Counted from the first letter of the stretch, positions 9,225-19,023 are shown. The stretch is DNA of 64,000 nucleotides from an uncultured Clostridia bacterium (GCA_934457145.1 CAKSHP010000005.1:1-64000), one strand, 5' to 3'. A program made the numbers and translations. Notes: generated by a model from the letters alone, not told the origin.

Positions 9225-9899
9225 ATGGTACACATAGGAAACGATTGGGACGAACTTTTAAAAGACGAGTTTGAAAAGCCGTATTATAAAAAACTCAGAG
9301 CATTTTTGGCAAATGAATATAAAACAAGGGTTATCTATCCGGATATGTATCACATATTCGAGGCGCTCCGGCTCACAGCGTATAAAGATGTGCGCGTGGT
9401 AATTCTGGGACAGGATCCGTATCACGGCGAAGGTCAGGCACATGGGCTTGCGTTTTCCGTTTCGAAAGGAATCGACATACCGCCGTCGCTTGTTAATATA
9501 TATAAAGAACTTGAAAGCGACTGCGGCTGCTATATTCCCAATAACGGCTATCTTGAAAAATGGGCGCGTCAGGGAGTGCTTTTGTTAAATGCATCGCTTA
9601 CGGTGCGTCAGGGTATGGCAAATTCGCATCAAAATGCCGGATGGCAGATATTTACCGATGAAATAATATCTCTTTTAAATAAAAGGGATAAAAAAATAGT
9701 GTTTCTTTTGTGGGGTGCAAATGCAAGAGCAAAAAAGGCGCTTATAACAAATCCGATCCACAGCGTGCTTGAAGCGCCGCACCCGAGTCCGCTTTCGGCT
9801 CACAGAGGTTTTTTCGGCTGCCGCCATTTTTCAAAGGCAAACGAAATCTTAAAAGAAAGCATGCAGGAGCCTGTAGACTGGCAGATAGAAAATATATAA
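9225..9899 (+). CDS. ung: Uracil-DNA glycosylase, family 1
   Basis: The product is 224 residues, the usual Ung length. It removes uracil from DNA in base excision repair. Motifs are GQDPYHGEGQAHGLAFSV (catalytic water-activating Asp and uracil-binding residues), LLLNASLTVR (uracil recognition), LLWGANA, and HPSPLSAHRGF (the catalytic His and the DNA-intercalating loop). An ACGGAGG ribosome binding site lies 7 nt before ATG 9225. It follows the foldase gene with a 12 bp gap and ends at a strong terminator. Confidence 0.96.
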   Translation: MVHIGNDWDELLKDEFEKPYYKKLRAFLANEYKTRVIYPDMYHIFEALRLTAYKDVRVVILGQDPYHGEGQAHGLAFSVSKGIDIPPSLVNIYKELESDCGCYIPNNGYLEKWARQGVLLLNASLTVRQGMANSHQNAGWQIFTDEIISLLNKRDKKIVFLLWGANARAKKALITNPIHSVLEAPHPSPLSAHRGFFGCRHFSKANEILKESMQEPVDWQIENI

Positions 9900-9909
9900 A
9901 TCATTAAAA

Positions 9910-9951
9910 CAAAAAGGCAAACCTGTTTTTCAAAAACGGTTTGCCTTTTTG
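9910..9951 (+). terminator. Rho-independent terminator
   Basis: AAAAAGGCAAACC pairs with GGTTTGCCTTTTT directly after ung. The rest of the roughly 400 bp gap before potA holds only AT-rich DNA and the pot promoter. Confidence 0.9.
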
Positions 9952-10190
9952 AATTTGTATGCATAATTTAATGCATCAAAAATCGCGGCAGAAGTTGCGC
10001 GGAAGATAAAAAGCGCGTATCGGTTTTTATGAGGGAGGAAAGGGGGGAGAAAGCGTGTTTTATAAACGTTTTTTTATGCATGATTTATATTAAAACAAGC
10101 TGTAAAACAGATAAATTTGTGAGGAGTTTTATTAAAAAGTTTTAAATAAAAATTTAACACTTTTAAAATGAAGAATTTGCGCAAAAAGCA

Positions 10191-10219
10191 TTGACATTTT
10201 GCAAAAAAAATTATATATT
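10191..10219 (+). promoter_or_regulatory. Sigma-A promoter of the pot operon
   Basis: TTGACA (10191-10196) and TATATT (10214-10219) are spaced by 17 bp. The leader to potA is about 80 nt. A second possible minus 10 element, TATAAT, lies at 10229-10234. No operator is recognised. Confidence 0.7.
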
Positions 10220-10306
10220 GTAGGTATTGTATAATTATGCGTATACAAATATACAGCCCATGCGTGAAAGTTTGCGCAGAGAGGTGATATGGAAGGGGAT
10301 TGATAA

Positions 10307-11380
10307 ATGTCCAATCAGATTATACGTCTTGAAAACGTATCGATGGATTTTGGGGCTACAGAGGTTTTAAAAGACCTTAGCCTTGGTATTGAGCGTCATA
10401 AATTTATAACGCTGCTCGGGCCTTCGGGCTGCGGAAAAACAACGACGCTTCGTATTATCGGCGGATTTGAAAAACCAACCGGCGGAAAAGTGTTTTACAA
10501 CGGAGAAGATATAACGAATATGCCGCCGTATAAAAGAAAGGTGAACACGGTTTTTCAAAAATACGCGCTGTTTCCGCATATGGACGTATATGAAAACGTA
10601 GCATTCGGTCTGCGGCTTAAAAAAATGCCTAACAAGGATATAAGCGAAAAAGTGCATTCAATACTTAAGCTTGTGGGTTTGTCGGGCTATGACAAAAGGA
10701 GTATAGATGCTCTTTCCGGAGGTCAGCAGCAGAGGGTTGCAATTGCAAGGGCTTTGGTGAACAAACCTGAGGTTTTGCTGCTTGACGAACCGCTCGGTGC
10801 GCTTGATTTAAAACTCCGAAAAGAGATGCAGATAGAGCTGAAAAAAATTCAGCAAAAGCTCGGAATAACGTTTATTTACGTTACTCATGACCAGGAAGAA
10901 GCGCTTACAATGTCTGATACGATAGTTGTTATGAAAGGCGGAGTCATTCAGCAGCAGGGAACGCCGCAGGATATTTACAACGAACCGCAAAACGCTTTCG
11001 TGGCAGATTTTATAGGCGAGTCAAATATTATAAACGGCGTTATGAAAAAAGACGAGCTTGTAAACTTTTTGGGCAAAGACTTTGTCTGTGTGGATAAAGG
11101 CTTTGGCAAAGACGAGGCGGTTGACGTTGTTATCCGTCCCGAGGATATTAAAATATTTGCTCAAAACGAAAATAAAACAAAAGAATATGAAAACACGCTT
11201 ATTTCCGGCGAGGTTGAATCGTGTATATTTAAAGGCGTGCACTATGAAATGGTGGTGGATACGGGCGACTTTAAGTTTTTGGTGCATTCAACTGCGGCAA
11301 GCGAGCCGCAAAGCAGCGTTAATATAACGGTAAAGCCTTTCGATATTCATATAATGCACAAGGAGGGCTTTGGCAAATGA
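10307..11380 (+). CDS. potA: Spermidine/putrescine ABC transporter ATP-binding protein
   Basis: The product is 357 residues. It powers polyamine import from the cytoplasmic face of the PotBC permease. Walker A is GPSGCGKTT, the signature is LSGGQQQRVAIARAL, Walker B is LLLDEPLGALD, and the H-loop is VTHDQEEALTMSD. A TOBE-type regulatory domain occupies about residues 240-357. Within the CUT1-like family it is assigned to polyamines because potB, potC and potD follow with 4 bp overlaps or a short gap. The start has GGAAGGGG upstream. Confidence 0.95.
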   Translation: MSNQIIRLENVSMDFGATEVLKDLSLGIERHKFITLLGPSGCGKTTTLRIIGGFEKPTGGKVFYNGEDITNMPPYKRKVNTVFQKYALFPHMDVYENVAFGLRLKKMPNKDISEKVHSILKLVGLSGYDKRSIDALSGGQQQRVAIARALVNKPEVLLLDEPLGALDLKLRKEMQIELKKIQQKLGITFIYVTHDQEEALTMSDTIVVMKGGVIQQQGTPQDIYNEPQNAFVADFIGESNIINGVMKKDELVNFLGKDFVCVDKGFGKDEAVDVVIRPEDIKIFAQNENKTKEYENTLISGEVESCIFKGVHYEMVVDTGDFKFLVHSTAASEPQSSVNITVKPFDIHIMHKEGFGK

Positions 11381-12207
11381 AAAAAACTTGGATTGCCTGG
11401 CCGTATATGTGCTGGGCGGCAGTGTTTACTTTAGTGCCGATGTTTTTGATTGTGTACTATGGTTTTTCGGTTGTCAATGAAAACGGGGAAATTGTGTTTT
11501 CGCTTGCAAACTATAAAGAGTTTTTCCAAAGCGAAATATATATGGCGGCTCTCTGGAGATCGCTTTGGTTTTCCGCTGTGGCAACAATTATCTGCCTTAT
11601 TATAGGATATCCGGTTGCATATATTCTTGCAAGATCCGATTTTAAAAACAAAAACTTTTTGCTTTCCATTTTGGTTGTTCCGATGTGGATGAATTTGCTT
11701 TTAAGAACATATGCATGGATGATGCTTTTAGACAACAACGGCCTTATAAATTCGATTCTTTCTCTTATAGGCGTAGGCAATATAAAAATGCTTTATAACG
11801 AACAGGCTATTATTTTCGGTATGGTGTATAACTTTTTGCCGTTTATGATACTGCCCATTCATTCGGTTTTGGTAAAGCTTGATAAGCATGCGATTGAAGC
11901 TGCGCAGGATCTCGGTGCAAACAGAAAAGAAGTGTTTAAAAGAGTTATTTTCCCTTTAAGCATACCGGGCGTTGTTTCGGGAATAACCATGGTGTTTATG
12001 CCTGCGGTCACAACGTTTGCGATTTCCGATATTTTAAGCGGCAAAAAAATAAGCCTCATGGGAAACCTTATAGAAAATCAGTTTGTGCGCCAGGATAACT
12101 GGCATCTGGGCGCTGCAATTTCCATTGTGCTTATTATTATAATACTTGCGTCTATGTTCGTTACATCCAAATACGAAAAAGACGACGAAAGGGGAGGACT
12201 GTTTTGA
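11377..12207 (+). CDS. potB: Spermidine/putrescine ABC transporter permease PotB
   Basis: The product is 276 residues with six predicted membrane helices. The EAA loop (EAAQDLGANRKEVFKRVIFPLS, spread over about residues 175-196) binds the ATPase. An N-terminal WPYMCWAAVFTLVPMF segment is typical of PotB. The ATGA overlap with potA shows translational coupling. It forms the membrane channel together with PotC. Confidence 0.94.
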   Translation: MKKTWIAWPYMCWAAVFTLVPMFLIVYYGFSVVNENGEIVFSLANYKEFFQSEIYMAALWRSLWFSAVATIICLIIGYPVAYILARSDFKNKNFLLSILVVPMWMNLLLRTYAWMMLLDNNGLINSILSLIGVGNIKMLYNEQAIIFGMVYNFLPFMILPIHSVLVKLDKHAIEAAQDLGANRKEVFKRVIFPLSIPGVVSGITMVFMPAVTTFAISDILSGKKISLMGNLIENQFVRQDNWHLGAAISIVLIIIILASMFVTSKYEKDDERGGLF

Positions 12208-12977
12208 CAAGAGCGTTAAAAAAGTTTTATCTCTTTTTGGTGTATGTGTTTATGTATGCGCCGATAGTTGTTATGATGGTGTATTCTTTTAACGATTCAA
12301 AGCTGCGCACGTCGCAGTGGAAAGGCTTTACTTTTAGATGGTACAAAGAAATTTTTAACGATTCGCAGATGATAGAAGCCCTTCAGACAACGCTTTACAC
12401 GGCATTGGTTTCGGCAGTTGTTGCAACAATAATCGGAACGCTTGCGGCAATCGGAATATATAAAATGAAAAAACGCACAAAAAATATTGTTATGAACGTT
12501 ACGTATCTTCCGGTTTTAAATCCGGATATTGTAACGGGTATATCACTTATGATTCTTTTTGTGTTTTTGAAAATTCCGCTTGGCAAGGTTTCGCTGTTGC
12601 TTTCGCATATAAGCTTTAACATACCGTATGTTATTATTTCCGTTTTGCCGAAGCTCACTCAGTTTAATCAAAATATGTATGAGGCGGCGCTCGACCTGGG
12701 TTCAAGTCCGTTTAAAGCCTATACAAAAATTGTTTTGCCGGAAATCATGCCCGGTATAATGACGGGATTTTTGTTTGCGATAACGCTTTCGATAGACGAC
12801 TTTGTCGTAAGCTTTTTCACGGCTGGAGCGGGCGCAACAAATCTTTCAATTTATATTTATTCTGCGGTAAGCAAAAGATACAATCCGTCAATAAGCGCGC
12901 TTTCAACGCTTATGTTTATCGTGATATTTGTGCTTTTATCGGCAATTAATTTCAGAACCAAAAAGAAAGAGTCTTAA
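12204..12977 (+). CDS. potC: Spermidine/putrescine ABC transporter permease PotC
   Basis: The product is 257 residues with six membrane helices. It carries the PotC hallmarks YAPIVVMMVYSFN near the N-terminus and the EAA loop EAALDLGSSPFKAYTKIV, followed by LPEIMPGI and SIDDFVVSFF. It overlaps potB by 4 bp. It is the second half of the permease. Confidence 0.94.
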   Translation: MTRALKKFYLFLVYVFMYAPIVVMMVYSFNDSKLRTSQWKGFTFRWYKEIFNDSQMIEALQTTLYTALVSAVVATIIGTLAAIGIYKMKKRTKNIVMNVTYLPVLNPDIVTGISLMILFVFLKIPLGKVSLLLSHISFNIPYVIISVLPKLTQFNQNMYEAALDLGSSPFKAYTKIVLPEIMPGIMTGFLFAITLSIDDFVVSFFTAGAGATNLSIYIYSAVSKRYNPSISALSTLMFIVIFVLLSAINFRTKKKES

Positions 12978-13009
12978 AATTAAAAAAACGCAAATCAGGA
13001 GGAAATGAA

Positions 13010-14077
13010 ATGAAAAAAAGAATTTTGTCAATTGTTTTATGTGTTTGTATGGTTTTAATGTCATGTGCGTTTATGAGCGGCTGCGGCGGCAAAAAGAATG
13101 CCAAAGCGGTTATAAAGGTATATAACTGGGGCGAATATATAGCAGACGGCGTGCTTGACCAGTTCTATAAAGAAACCGGTATTTATGTTGAATACGACAC
13201 ATTCGTAGAAAATGAAGCAATGTACACAAAAGTTAAAAATTCCGGCGATGATTCTTATGACGTTGTTGTTCCGTCGGACTATATGGTTAAAAAAATGGCA
13301 GACGAAGGCATGCTTCATGAACTTAACTATGACAATATCCCCAATATAGAAAATGTTGATCCTAAATTTACGCAAAACAGAACATATGATAAAGACGGGA
13401 CATATTCCGTTCCGTATCTTTGGCAGACTGTCGGAATTTTGTATAACAAAGAGCTTACAGAAGGCGTAACCATTGATTCTATGGCAGATATGTTTGACTA
13501 TGAGCATTTCTCGGGAAAAATCTGCATGCTCGATTCAATACGCGATACAATCGGTATGACGCTTAAAATGCTCGGCTACTCTATGAATGACACCGATCCT
13601 GCGCATATAAAAGAGGCAAAAGATAAGCTTTTGGAACAAAAACAGCACCTTTTGGCGCTCGGTACAGACGATTTGCCGGATAAAGTTTGCTCGGGAAGCG
13701 CAGCTTTGGCAATGGTTTATTCTGGTGACGGAATTTATACTGCCGAAAATGACAGCAATGTGGAGTTTGTAATTCCAAACGAAGGCTCAAACCTCGCTGT
13801 TGACTGCTTTGTTGTTTTAAAAACTTCAAAACACACGGCCGAAGCAGAACAGTTTATAAACTTTATGCTCAGAAGCGATATCGCAAAGAGAAACAGCGAA
13901 GAAACAGGATATTCAACAACAAACATTAAAGCGAAAGAATTAATGGATCCCGAAATGCTCGCAGATAAAAGACGTTATCCGGACGAAGCGTTCTTAGATG
14001 AAAAGTGCGAAGAATTTATCACTTTGAATAACGATGATTTTAACAGAGCGTGGGACGAAATAAAAGCAGGACTTTAA
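13010..14077 (+). CDS. potD: Spermidine/putrescine-binding lipoprotein
   Basis: The product is 355 residues. Its lipoprotein signal ends in FMSGC. The mature part is a periplasmic-binding-protein type 2 fold with the PotD opening VYNWGEYIADGVLDQF and the ligand-site phrases YDVVVPSDYMV, VPYLWQTVGILYN and MVYSGDG. It captures polyamine outside the membrane and delivers it to PotBC. The AGGAGG site before ATG 13010 is ideal. As last gene of the operon it is closed by a strong terminator. Confidence 0.95.
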   Translation: MKKRILSIVLCVCMVLMSCAFMSGCGGKKNAKAVIKVYNWGEYIADGVLDQFYKETGIYVEYDTFVENEAMYTKVKNSGDDSYDVVVPSDYMVKKMADEGMLHELNYDNIPNIENVDPKFTQNRTYDKDGTYSVPYLWQTVGILYNKELTEGVTIDSMADMFDYEHFSGKICMLDSIRDTIGMTLKMLGYSMNDTDPAHIKEAKDKLLEQKQHLLALGTDDLPDKVCSGSAALAMVYSGDGIYTAENDSNVEFVIPNEGSNLAVDCFVVLKTSKHTAEAEQFINFMLRSDIAKRNSEETGYSTTNIKAKELMDPEMLADKRRYPDEAFLDEKCEEFITLNNDDFNRAWDEIKAGL

Positions 14078-14099
14078 AATTTGTTTAATTAAAAACGAA

Positions 14100-14148
14100 G
14101 GGCAGTTTAAAAAGTCGGTTGACTTTTTAAACTGCCCTTATCTTTTTT
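14100..14148 (+). terminator. Terminator of the pot operon
   Basis: A 17 bp perfect stem, GGGCAGTTTAAAAAGTC with its complement around GGTT, is followed by a T-run. Downstream to 14425 I see only the next promoter and its leader. Confidence 0.92.
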
Positions 14149-14268
14149 GCGTTCGAAAGTTTTTTTCATCTTGATTTTTTGATTTATACAATATATAGCG
14201 TGTGCAGATAAGTTTAAGTTATATGTAGTACTGTGTCATAAATTTTACAAAATAGTTACAAAAAACAC

Positions 14269-14297
14269 TTGATTTTTTCGAAAAAAAGGAGTAAAAT
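14269..14297 (+). promoter_or_regulatory. Sigma-A-like promoter of the M23 peptidase gene
   Basis: TTGATT (14269-14274) and TAAAAT (14292-14297) with a 17 bp spacer. The 5' leader is about 120 nt and is AT-rich without an obvious hairpin. Confidence 0.6.
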
Positions 14298-14425
14298 ATA
14301 AACAGTAAAAGAAAATTTTTAAGAAAAACAAATTGAATTAGCTTGAAAACAAAGGATTTTCGCTTAAATAATTTAAAATGCAATTCTTAAAAAAATGTTA
14401 CAAACAAATTAAATGAGGTGAGAAA

Positions 14426-16213
14426 ATGGCAGGCAGTAAGCCAAAGAGTGAATCTTTTAAAGAGCGCTCTGCGGAAACAAAACGCAGATGCGTTGCTGTT
14501 TCCGATGAATATGGTATGGAGAATACGCACCTGGCGGCTTCTTCGGACGGCGAAGCTATGGCATTTAAATTTGGAGCAGTTGTAAGACATGAAAGAAAAT
14601 CAATATTGGCAGACGCGTCGGAAAATATAGCGGCAGCGGCTGCGGATTTGTGTGCAGGTATCGGCACGCTTGTTAAAAAATCTTCGGATAAAATTAAAGA
14701 AGGTTCAAAAACAAAGGTTATAACAAAAGTAAAAGAAAAAAGCGAAAGCGCAGATAAATCCGAAACATTGCAAAAAGAGGATAACAGTCAGGAAAAAAAG
14801 GTTTTCGGCGAGGTTTTAAGAAAAAAAGAGAAAACCGGCGAAAATGTGAATGGATCCGAGGTTTTAGACAAAATCCGGGACACGGTTTTAAAGAGCAAAA
14901 AAACGATAGGAATAGCGGCTGTGTGCGTTTTGGTTTTGGTTTCGGCATTGTGCATAGGTTCAGGCTTTACTTTTGCATACGAGGCAAATATCGGCGGAAA
15001 AACAGTAACGGTGGACAGCCCCGAGAAGCTTGAAAGTATCGTTGGTTCGCTAAATGAACATCTGAGCGCAAGTTTCGGCGAAAAGGCAAAGCTTTTTGAT
15101 GCAAACAGCATAGCTCTTAAAAAGAAAGTGATAAAAAAAGGCTCGCTCATGCCCGAGGACGAAGTGCGTCAAACGCTTATAAACTCGAGCGATGAGATGT
15201 ATGATATGTATGTTGTTTATGCAGGCGAAACGGCGCTTTTGGGCGTTGCGAGAGAAGACGAGGCAAACAGCATTATAAATGAATTTAAAAACTGCTACAC
15301 AGGCGGAGATGATTCGGTTGAAATCACGTTTGATAAAGATATTCATTATGTTTATGAATCTGCGCCGGCAGCGCTTTTAATGAGCGATGTCAATGCGGCA
15401 GTTTTAAAGTTAAACGGCGGAGAGAAAAAAGAGAATATGTATGTTGCGGCTCAGGGCGACACTGCATGGAGCATTGCGCAGAAGTTTGAAACAAGCGTTG
15501 ACGATATTTTAGCTTTAAACAATCTTTCCGAAAACGATATCATAAATATCGGCGACGAGCTGGTTGTTGAGGCGTTTGTTCCGGTTGTAAACGTTACAAC
15601 CAAGCAAACCGTTACAAAAACAGTTGACATACCTTATGAAACAGAAGTTGTTAAGGATGGCAGCCAGTATAACACATGGAGTGAGATAACGGTTAAGGGC
15701 GCAAACGGTAAAAAGGACGTTGAAATGCAAATTGTTAAAGTAAACGGAAATGTCACAGAGGAAAATGAAATCTCAAGCAATGTTACGCTGCAGCCTGTTA
15801 CGCAGATTAAAACCGTCGGCACAAAAGAACCTCCCAAAGGTGTCGGTACGGGAAGTTTTATAACTCCGGCAAGAGGTTATATTTCTTCAAGATACGGTTC
15901 AAGAGGCCGAGGTTTTCACACGGGGCTTGATATAGCCGGTTCATACGGCAGCGCAGTTGTTGCAGCCGATGACGGCAAAGTAATTTTTACGGGGCGTTCC
16001 GGCGGATACGGCAATCTTGTTAAAATAGACCATCAGAACGGATATGTCACATATTATGCACATAACAGCAGTTTTGCAGTTAAACCCGGGCAGACCGTAA
16101 CTAAAGGGCAGACCATTGCTTATATGGGCTCAACAGGCAATTCAACGGGAAATCACTGTCATTTTGAAATATTTAAAAACGGTTCAAGATTAAATCCCGA
16201 AAATTATATTTAA
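14426..16213 (+). CDS. Membrane-anchored LysM/G5/M23 peptidoglycan endopeptidase
   Basis: The product is 595 residues. A long charged cytoplasmic part (1-160, Lys/Glu/Ser-rich) precedes one membrane helix (about 161-185). Outside are a linker, a LysM motif (about 338-385, AQGDTAWSIAQKF), a G5 domain (about 385-465) and a C-terminal M23/LytM domain. The metal ligands are visible as HTGLDIA and HCHFE, with the intervening YYAHNS. It probably cleaves peptide cross-links during growth, division or spore formation. The cytoplasmic extension is unusually long for this family and could serve regulation or protein contacts. The gene is monocistronic with its own promoter and terminator. Confidence 0.92.
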   Translation: MAGSKPKSESFKERSAETKRRCVAVSDEYGMENTHLAASSDGEAMAFKFGAVVRHERKSILADASENIAAAAADLCAGIGTLVKKSSDKIKEGSKTKVITKVKEKSESADKSETLQKEDNSQEKKVFGEVLRKKEKTGENVNGSEVLDKIRDTVLKSKKTIGIAAVCVLVLVSALCIGSGFTFAYEANIGGKTVTVDSPEKLESIVGSLNEHLSASFGEKAKLFDANSIALKKKVIKKGSLMPEDEVRQTLINSSDEMYDMYVVYAGETALLGVAREDEANSIINEFKNCYTGGDDSVEITFDKDIHYVYESAPAALLMSDVNAAVLKLNGGEKKENMYVAAQGDTAWSIAQKFETSVDDILALNNLSENDIINIGDELVVEAFVPVVNVTTKQTVTKTVDIPYETEVVKDGSQYNTWSEITVKGANGKKDVEMQIVKVNGNVTEENEISSNVTLQPVTQIKTVGTKEPPKGVGTGSFITPARGYISSRYGSRGRGFHTGLDIAGSYGSAVVAADDGKVIFTGRSGGYGNLVKIDHQNGYVTYYAHNSSFAVKPGQTVTKGQTIAYMGSTGNSTGNHCHFEIFKNGSRLNPENYI

Positions 16214-16222
16214 AGAAAAATA

Positions 16223-16270
16223 AAAAAGATCCCGAAATCGCTTCTTAAACGCGGTTTCGGGATCTTTTTA
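16223..16270. terminator. Bidirectional terminator
   Basis: AAAAAGATCCCGAAATCGC pairs with GCGGTTTCGGGATCTTTTT (one mismatch region) between the convergent M23 peptidase and DJ-1 genes. Confidence 0.88.
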
Positions 16271-16294
16271 TTTTAAATTTACAGCCGGCATTTA

Positions 16295-16831
16295 TTAATA
16301 CTGCATAGCCTCAGAAAGTTTATCGGCACTGTCCTGATCCTTTAACAGCGACACCAGCTTAAAGCCAAGCTTGTGCGCAGCTCCGGCGCCTTTTGCCGTG
16401 ATAATGTTTTTGTCTGAAACAACGCTGTCCGGGCAGACTGTGCTGCCGAGAAGATGAGCTTCAAACCCCGGAAAGCATGTTGCCTTTTTGCCGTTTAGTA
16501 AGTTAAGCTCGCCCAAAATCATCGGTGCGGCGCAGATTGCGGCAATATATATTCCGTTTTTATCAGCATTTAATATAATATTTTCAAGCGTTTTTGAGTT
16601 TTTAAGGTTTGTGGTTCCGGGCATACCGCCGGGAAGAAATAAAAGTTCGGCCTTTTTTTCATCAACTTCGGAAAGAGAAATGTCCGTTTTTATCGGAATT
16701 TTGTGTGCTCCGGTTACAATATCTCCCGTTACGCCGACTGTTTTAACCTCAAATCCGGCTCTTTTTAATATATCTACAGGGGTTATTGCCTCTATTTCTT
16801 CAAATCCGTCTGCAAAAAATGCATAAATCAT
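16295..16831 (-). CDS. DJ-1/PfpI (YajL-like) family protein
   Basis: The product is 178 residues, typical of the DJ-1 subfamily. Key features are the FEEIEAITP motif with the conserved Glu, LPGGMPGTTNL, and the nucleophile elbow AAICAAPM with the reactive cysteine. Family members act as glyoxalases, deglycases or stress chaperones; which applies here cannot be decided. AAAGGAA lies before the ATG. It sits downstream of mnmE on the same strand with a 42 bp gap, so it may be the tail of the rpmH-mnmE transcript. Confidence 0.88.
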   Translation of the reverse strand: MIYAFFADGFEEIEAITPVDILKRAGFEVKTVGVTGDIVTGAHKIPIKTDISLSEVDEKKAELLFLPGGMPGTTNLKNSKTLENIILNADKNGIYIAAICAAPMILGELNLLNGKKATCFPGFEAHLLGSTVCPDSVVSDKNIITAKGAGAAHKLGFKLVSLLKDQDSADKLSEAMQY

Positions 16832-16873
16832 AACTAAAATTCCTTTCTTTTGAGTGTATCATACTAATTTTTT

Positions 16874-18256
16874 TTACTTTCCGACGCAAAATTCCGCAAA
16901 TATTTTATCCACTATATCTGCACTCACGCTCACGCCCGTGATTTGTCCAAGCTGCTCAAGCGCTTCGGTAACATCTATTGCACACATATCCATCGGCAGC
17001 CCGTCGGTCAAGGTTTTTTTTGCGCATATAAGGGCTTGTTTTGCGTTTTGAACCGCAGCTATGTGGCGCGCATTTGAAATCATAACGCTTTTTGTGTTTA
17101 TCTTGTCTGCCCCGCATATGCTTATTATTTCTTTTTTCAATTCAGAAATACCGTCTTTGTTTAAAGCGCTTATATTTATAATTTTGTCGCCTGAAATATA
17201 GCTTTCAACGTCTTTTTTTGCGGTTGCGCTTTCAAGGTCTGACTTGTTTAAAAGAATTATGCGGCGCTTGTCTTTCGTGATTGTTAAAACTTCAATGTCC
17301 TCTTTTGAAAGCGGACGGCTCGAATCCAAAACAACCAAAACAATATCGGCGCTGTTTATATAGCCGATGCATCTGTCAACGCCGATTTTTTCAACTTTGT
17401 CATCAGTCTTTCGTATGCCTGCGGTGTCGATAAGGCGGATTGCAATTCGGTCAATTGTTATGTTTTCTTCTATAATATCTCTTGTTGTTCCGGCAATATC
17501 GGTAACTATTGCTCTCGATGCGCCGGAAAGAGTGTTTAAAACAGACGATTTTCCGACATTGGGGCGTCCCGCCAGAACGCAGCATATTCCTTCTTTTGCA
17601 ATGCGTCCGTCATGCGCGCCTGAAAGAAGAGTATCGCACTTTTGAGTGCATTCGTCTATAACCTTTGCCGCCGATTCATAGTCAAGCTCGCAAATATCTT
17701 CATCGGGATAATCGACCGCTGCGGCAAACTGCGCAAGAGCGTATAACAGCGGCTGGCGGATATCTTCAATCGCATTTGCCAAAGAGCCTTCAAGCTGCGA
17801 GAGTGCATTTGAAAGAGATGCGCTGCTGTCCGAGCGTATAACGTCTATAACCGCCTCCGCACGCGACAGATCAATTCTTCCGTTTAAAAACGCACGTTTT
17901 GTAAACTCTCCTGCCTCTGCGTGGCGTGCTCCGTTTTGCAAAACAATCAGCAAAACGCGTTTTAAAACGGCAACAGAGCCGTGTGTCGATATTTCAACGG
18001 TATCTTCGGCAGTAAACGTTTTCGGTGCGCGCATAAGGCTCAAAAGAACCTCGTCTGCCATTTCGCCGGTTTCGGGGTCGTATATATGTCCGTAGTGTAT
18101 GGTGTGTGTCGGCATATCGCAAAGCGGCTTTTGTGACGGAGATTTAAAAATGCGGTTGGCAATTTTAATTGCGTCCGGACCGCTCAGCCTTATAACGCCT
18201 ATTCCGCCCGTGCCTATAGGTGTGGAAATTGCGGCAATTGTGTCTGAATTAGTCAT
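16874..18256 (-). CDS. mnmE: tRNA modification GTPase MnmE
   Basis: The product is 460 residues, the full family length. With MnmG it installs the carboxymethylaminomethyl (or related) group on U34 of some tRNAs. The N-terminal folate-binding domain opens DTIAAISTPIGTGGIGVIR. The G domain shows GRPNVGKSS, DIAGTTRD, DTAGIR and NKSDL. The C-terminal FCVGK carries the catalytic cysteine. No mnmG (gidA) follows, unlike the classical origin region order. Confidence 0.97.
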   Translation of the reverse strand: MTNSDTIAAISTPIGTGGIGVIRLSGPDAIKIANRIFKSPSQKPLCDMPTHTIHYGHIYDPETGEMADEVLLSLMRAPKTFTAEDTVEISTHGSVAVLKRVLLIVLQNGARHAEAGEFTKRAFLNGRIDLSRAEAVIDVIRSDSSASLSNALSQLEGSLANAIEDIRQPLLYALAQFAAAVDYPDEDICELDYESAAKVIDECTQKCDTLLSGAHDGRIAKEGICCVLAGRPNVGKSSVLNTLSGASRAIVTDIAGTTRDIIEENITIDRIAIRLIDTAGIRKTDDKVEKIGVDRCIGYINSADIVLVVLDSSRPLSKEDIEVLTITKDKRRIILLNKSDLESATAKKDVESYISGDKIINISALNKDGISELKKEIISICGADKINTKSVMISNARHIAAVQNAKQALICAKKTLTDGLPMDMCAIDVTEALEQLGQITGVSVSADIVDKIFAEFCVGK

Positions 18257-18372
18257 TTAGCATGCATCGCCTTTCTGCCCGAAATTATTATACGGGCGAC
18301 TAAAAGAAAATGATAAACGGCAAGGTAAAAAAGCCTCGCCGTTTGTAATCTAAAAATTATTTAACTGTTATA

Positions 18373-19023
18373 TTACTTTTTGCGAGTGTCGTTTTTCAGT
18401 GCCACAACAACCTTGCGGTTCGGATCCTCGCCAATAGAATATGTCGTTACAGCTTCATGAGACTGCAAAGCCGCATGAAGAACGCGTCTTTCATAGGGGT
18501 TCATCGGCTCGAATATATGGCGTCTGCCGGTTTTTGTAACCTTGTCTGCAATGCGCAAAGCTAATGTTTTTAAAGCCTCAAAGCGCTTTTCTCTGTAGTT
18601 TTCGGTATCCAGTGTCACTTTAACATATGAACCCTCGCCGCGGTTTACAACAAGGCTTGTAAGATATTGCAAAGAATCGAGAGTTTCTCCTCTTTTGCCT
18701 ATAATTATGCCCATATCATCGCCGATAAGATTGATTGAAAGCTCGTTTGCTTCGTGCTTTATGTCCAAATCCACTTTAATGCCCATATCGTCAAAGATTT
18801 CTTTAAGGAAAGCAGATGCCAGGCTTGACGGAGTTTGCTTTAAAGTAACGCGCACTCTTGCGTCCTTTCCTCCGAAAATGCCAAGGATTGCCTTGCTTCC
18901 TTCATCTAAAACTTCAATATCAACCATGTCGCGGCTTGCGCCGAGCTCTTCAAGTGCTGCTAATATAGCATCATCTATGTTTTTTGCTGTCTTTTCTGTT
19001 TGATTTAATTGTGTTGACGACAC
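18373..19023 (-). CDS. jag: RNA-binding protein KhpB/Jag
   Basis: A GTG start at 19023 is chosen because AAGGAGG lies 9 nt upstream; this gives 216 residues and a 53 bp overlap with the end of yidC. The Jag N-terminal domain (KTAKNIDDAILAALEELG) is followed by a KH domain with GKRGETLDSLQYL and a C-terminal R3H domain (MNPYERRVLHAALQ). KhpB binds RNA, in partnership with KhpA in related bacteria, and influences cell elongation and sporulation. The position between yidC and mnmE is the conserved one. Confidence 0.94.
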   Translation of the reverse strand: MSSTQLNQTEKTAKNIDDAILAALEELGASRDMVDIEVLDEGSKAILGIFGGKDARVRVTLKQTPSSLASAFLKEIFDDMGIKVDLDIKHEANELSINLIGDDMGIIIGKRGETLDSLQYLTSLVVNRGEGSYVKVTLDTENYREKRFEALKTLALRIADKVTKTGRRHIFEPMNPYERRVLHAALQSHEAVTTYSIGEDPNRKVVVALKNDTRKK

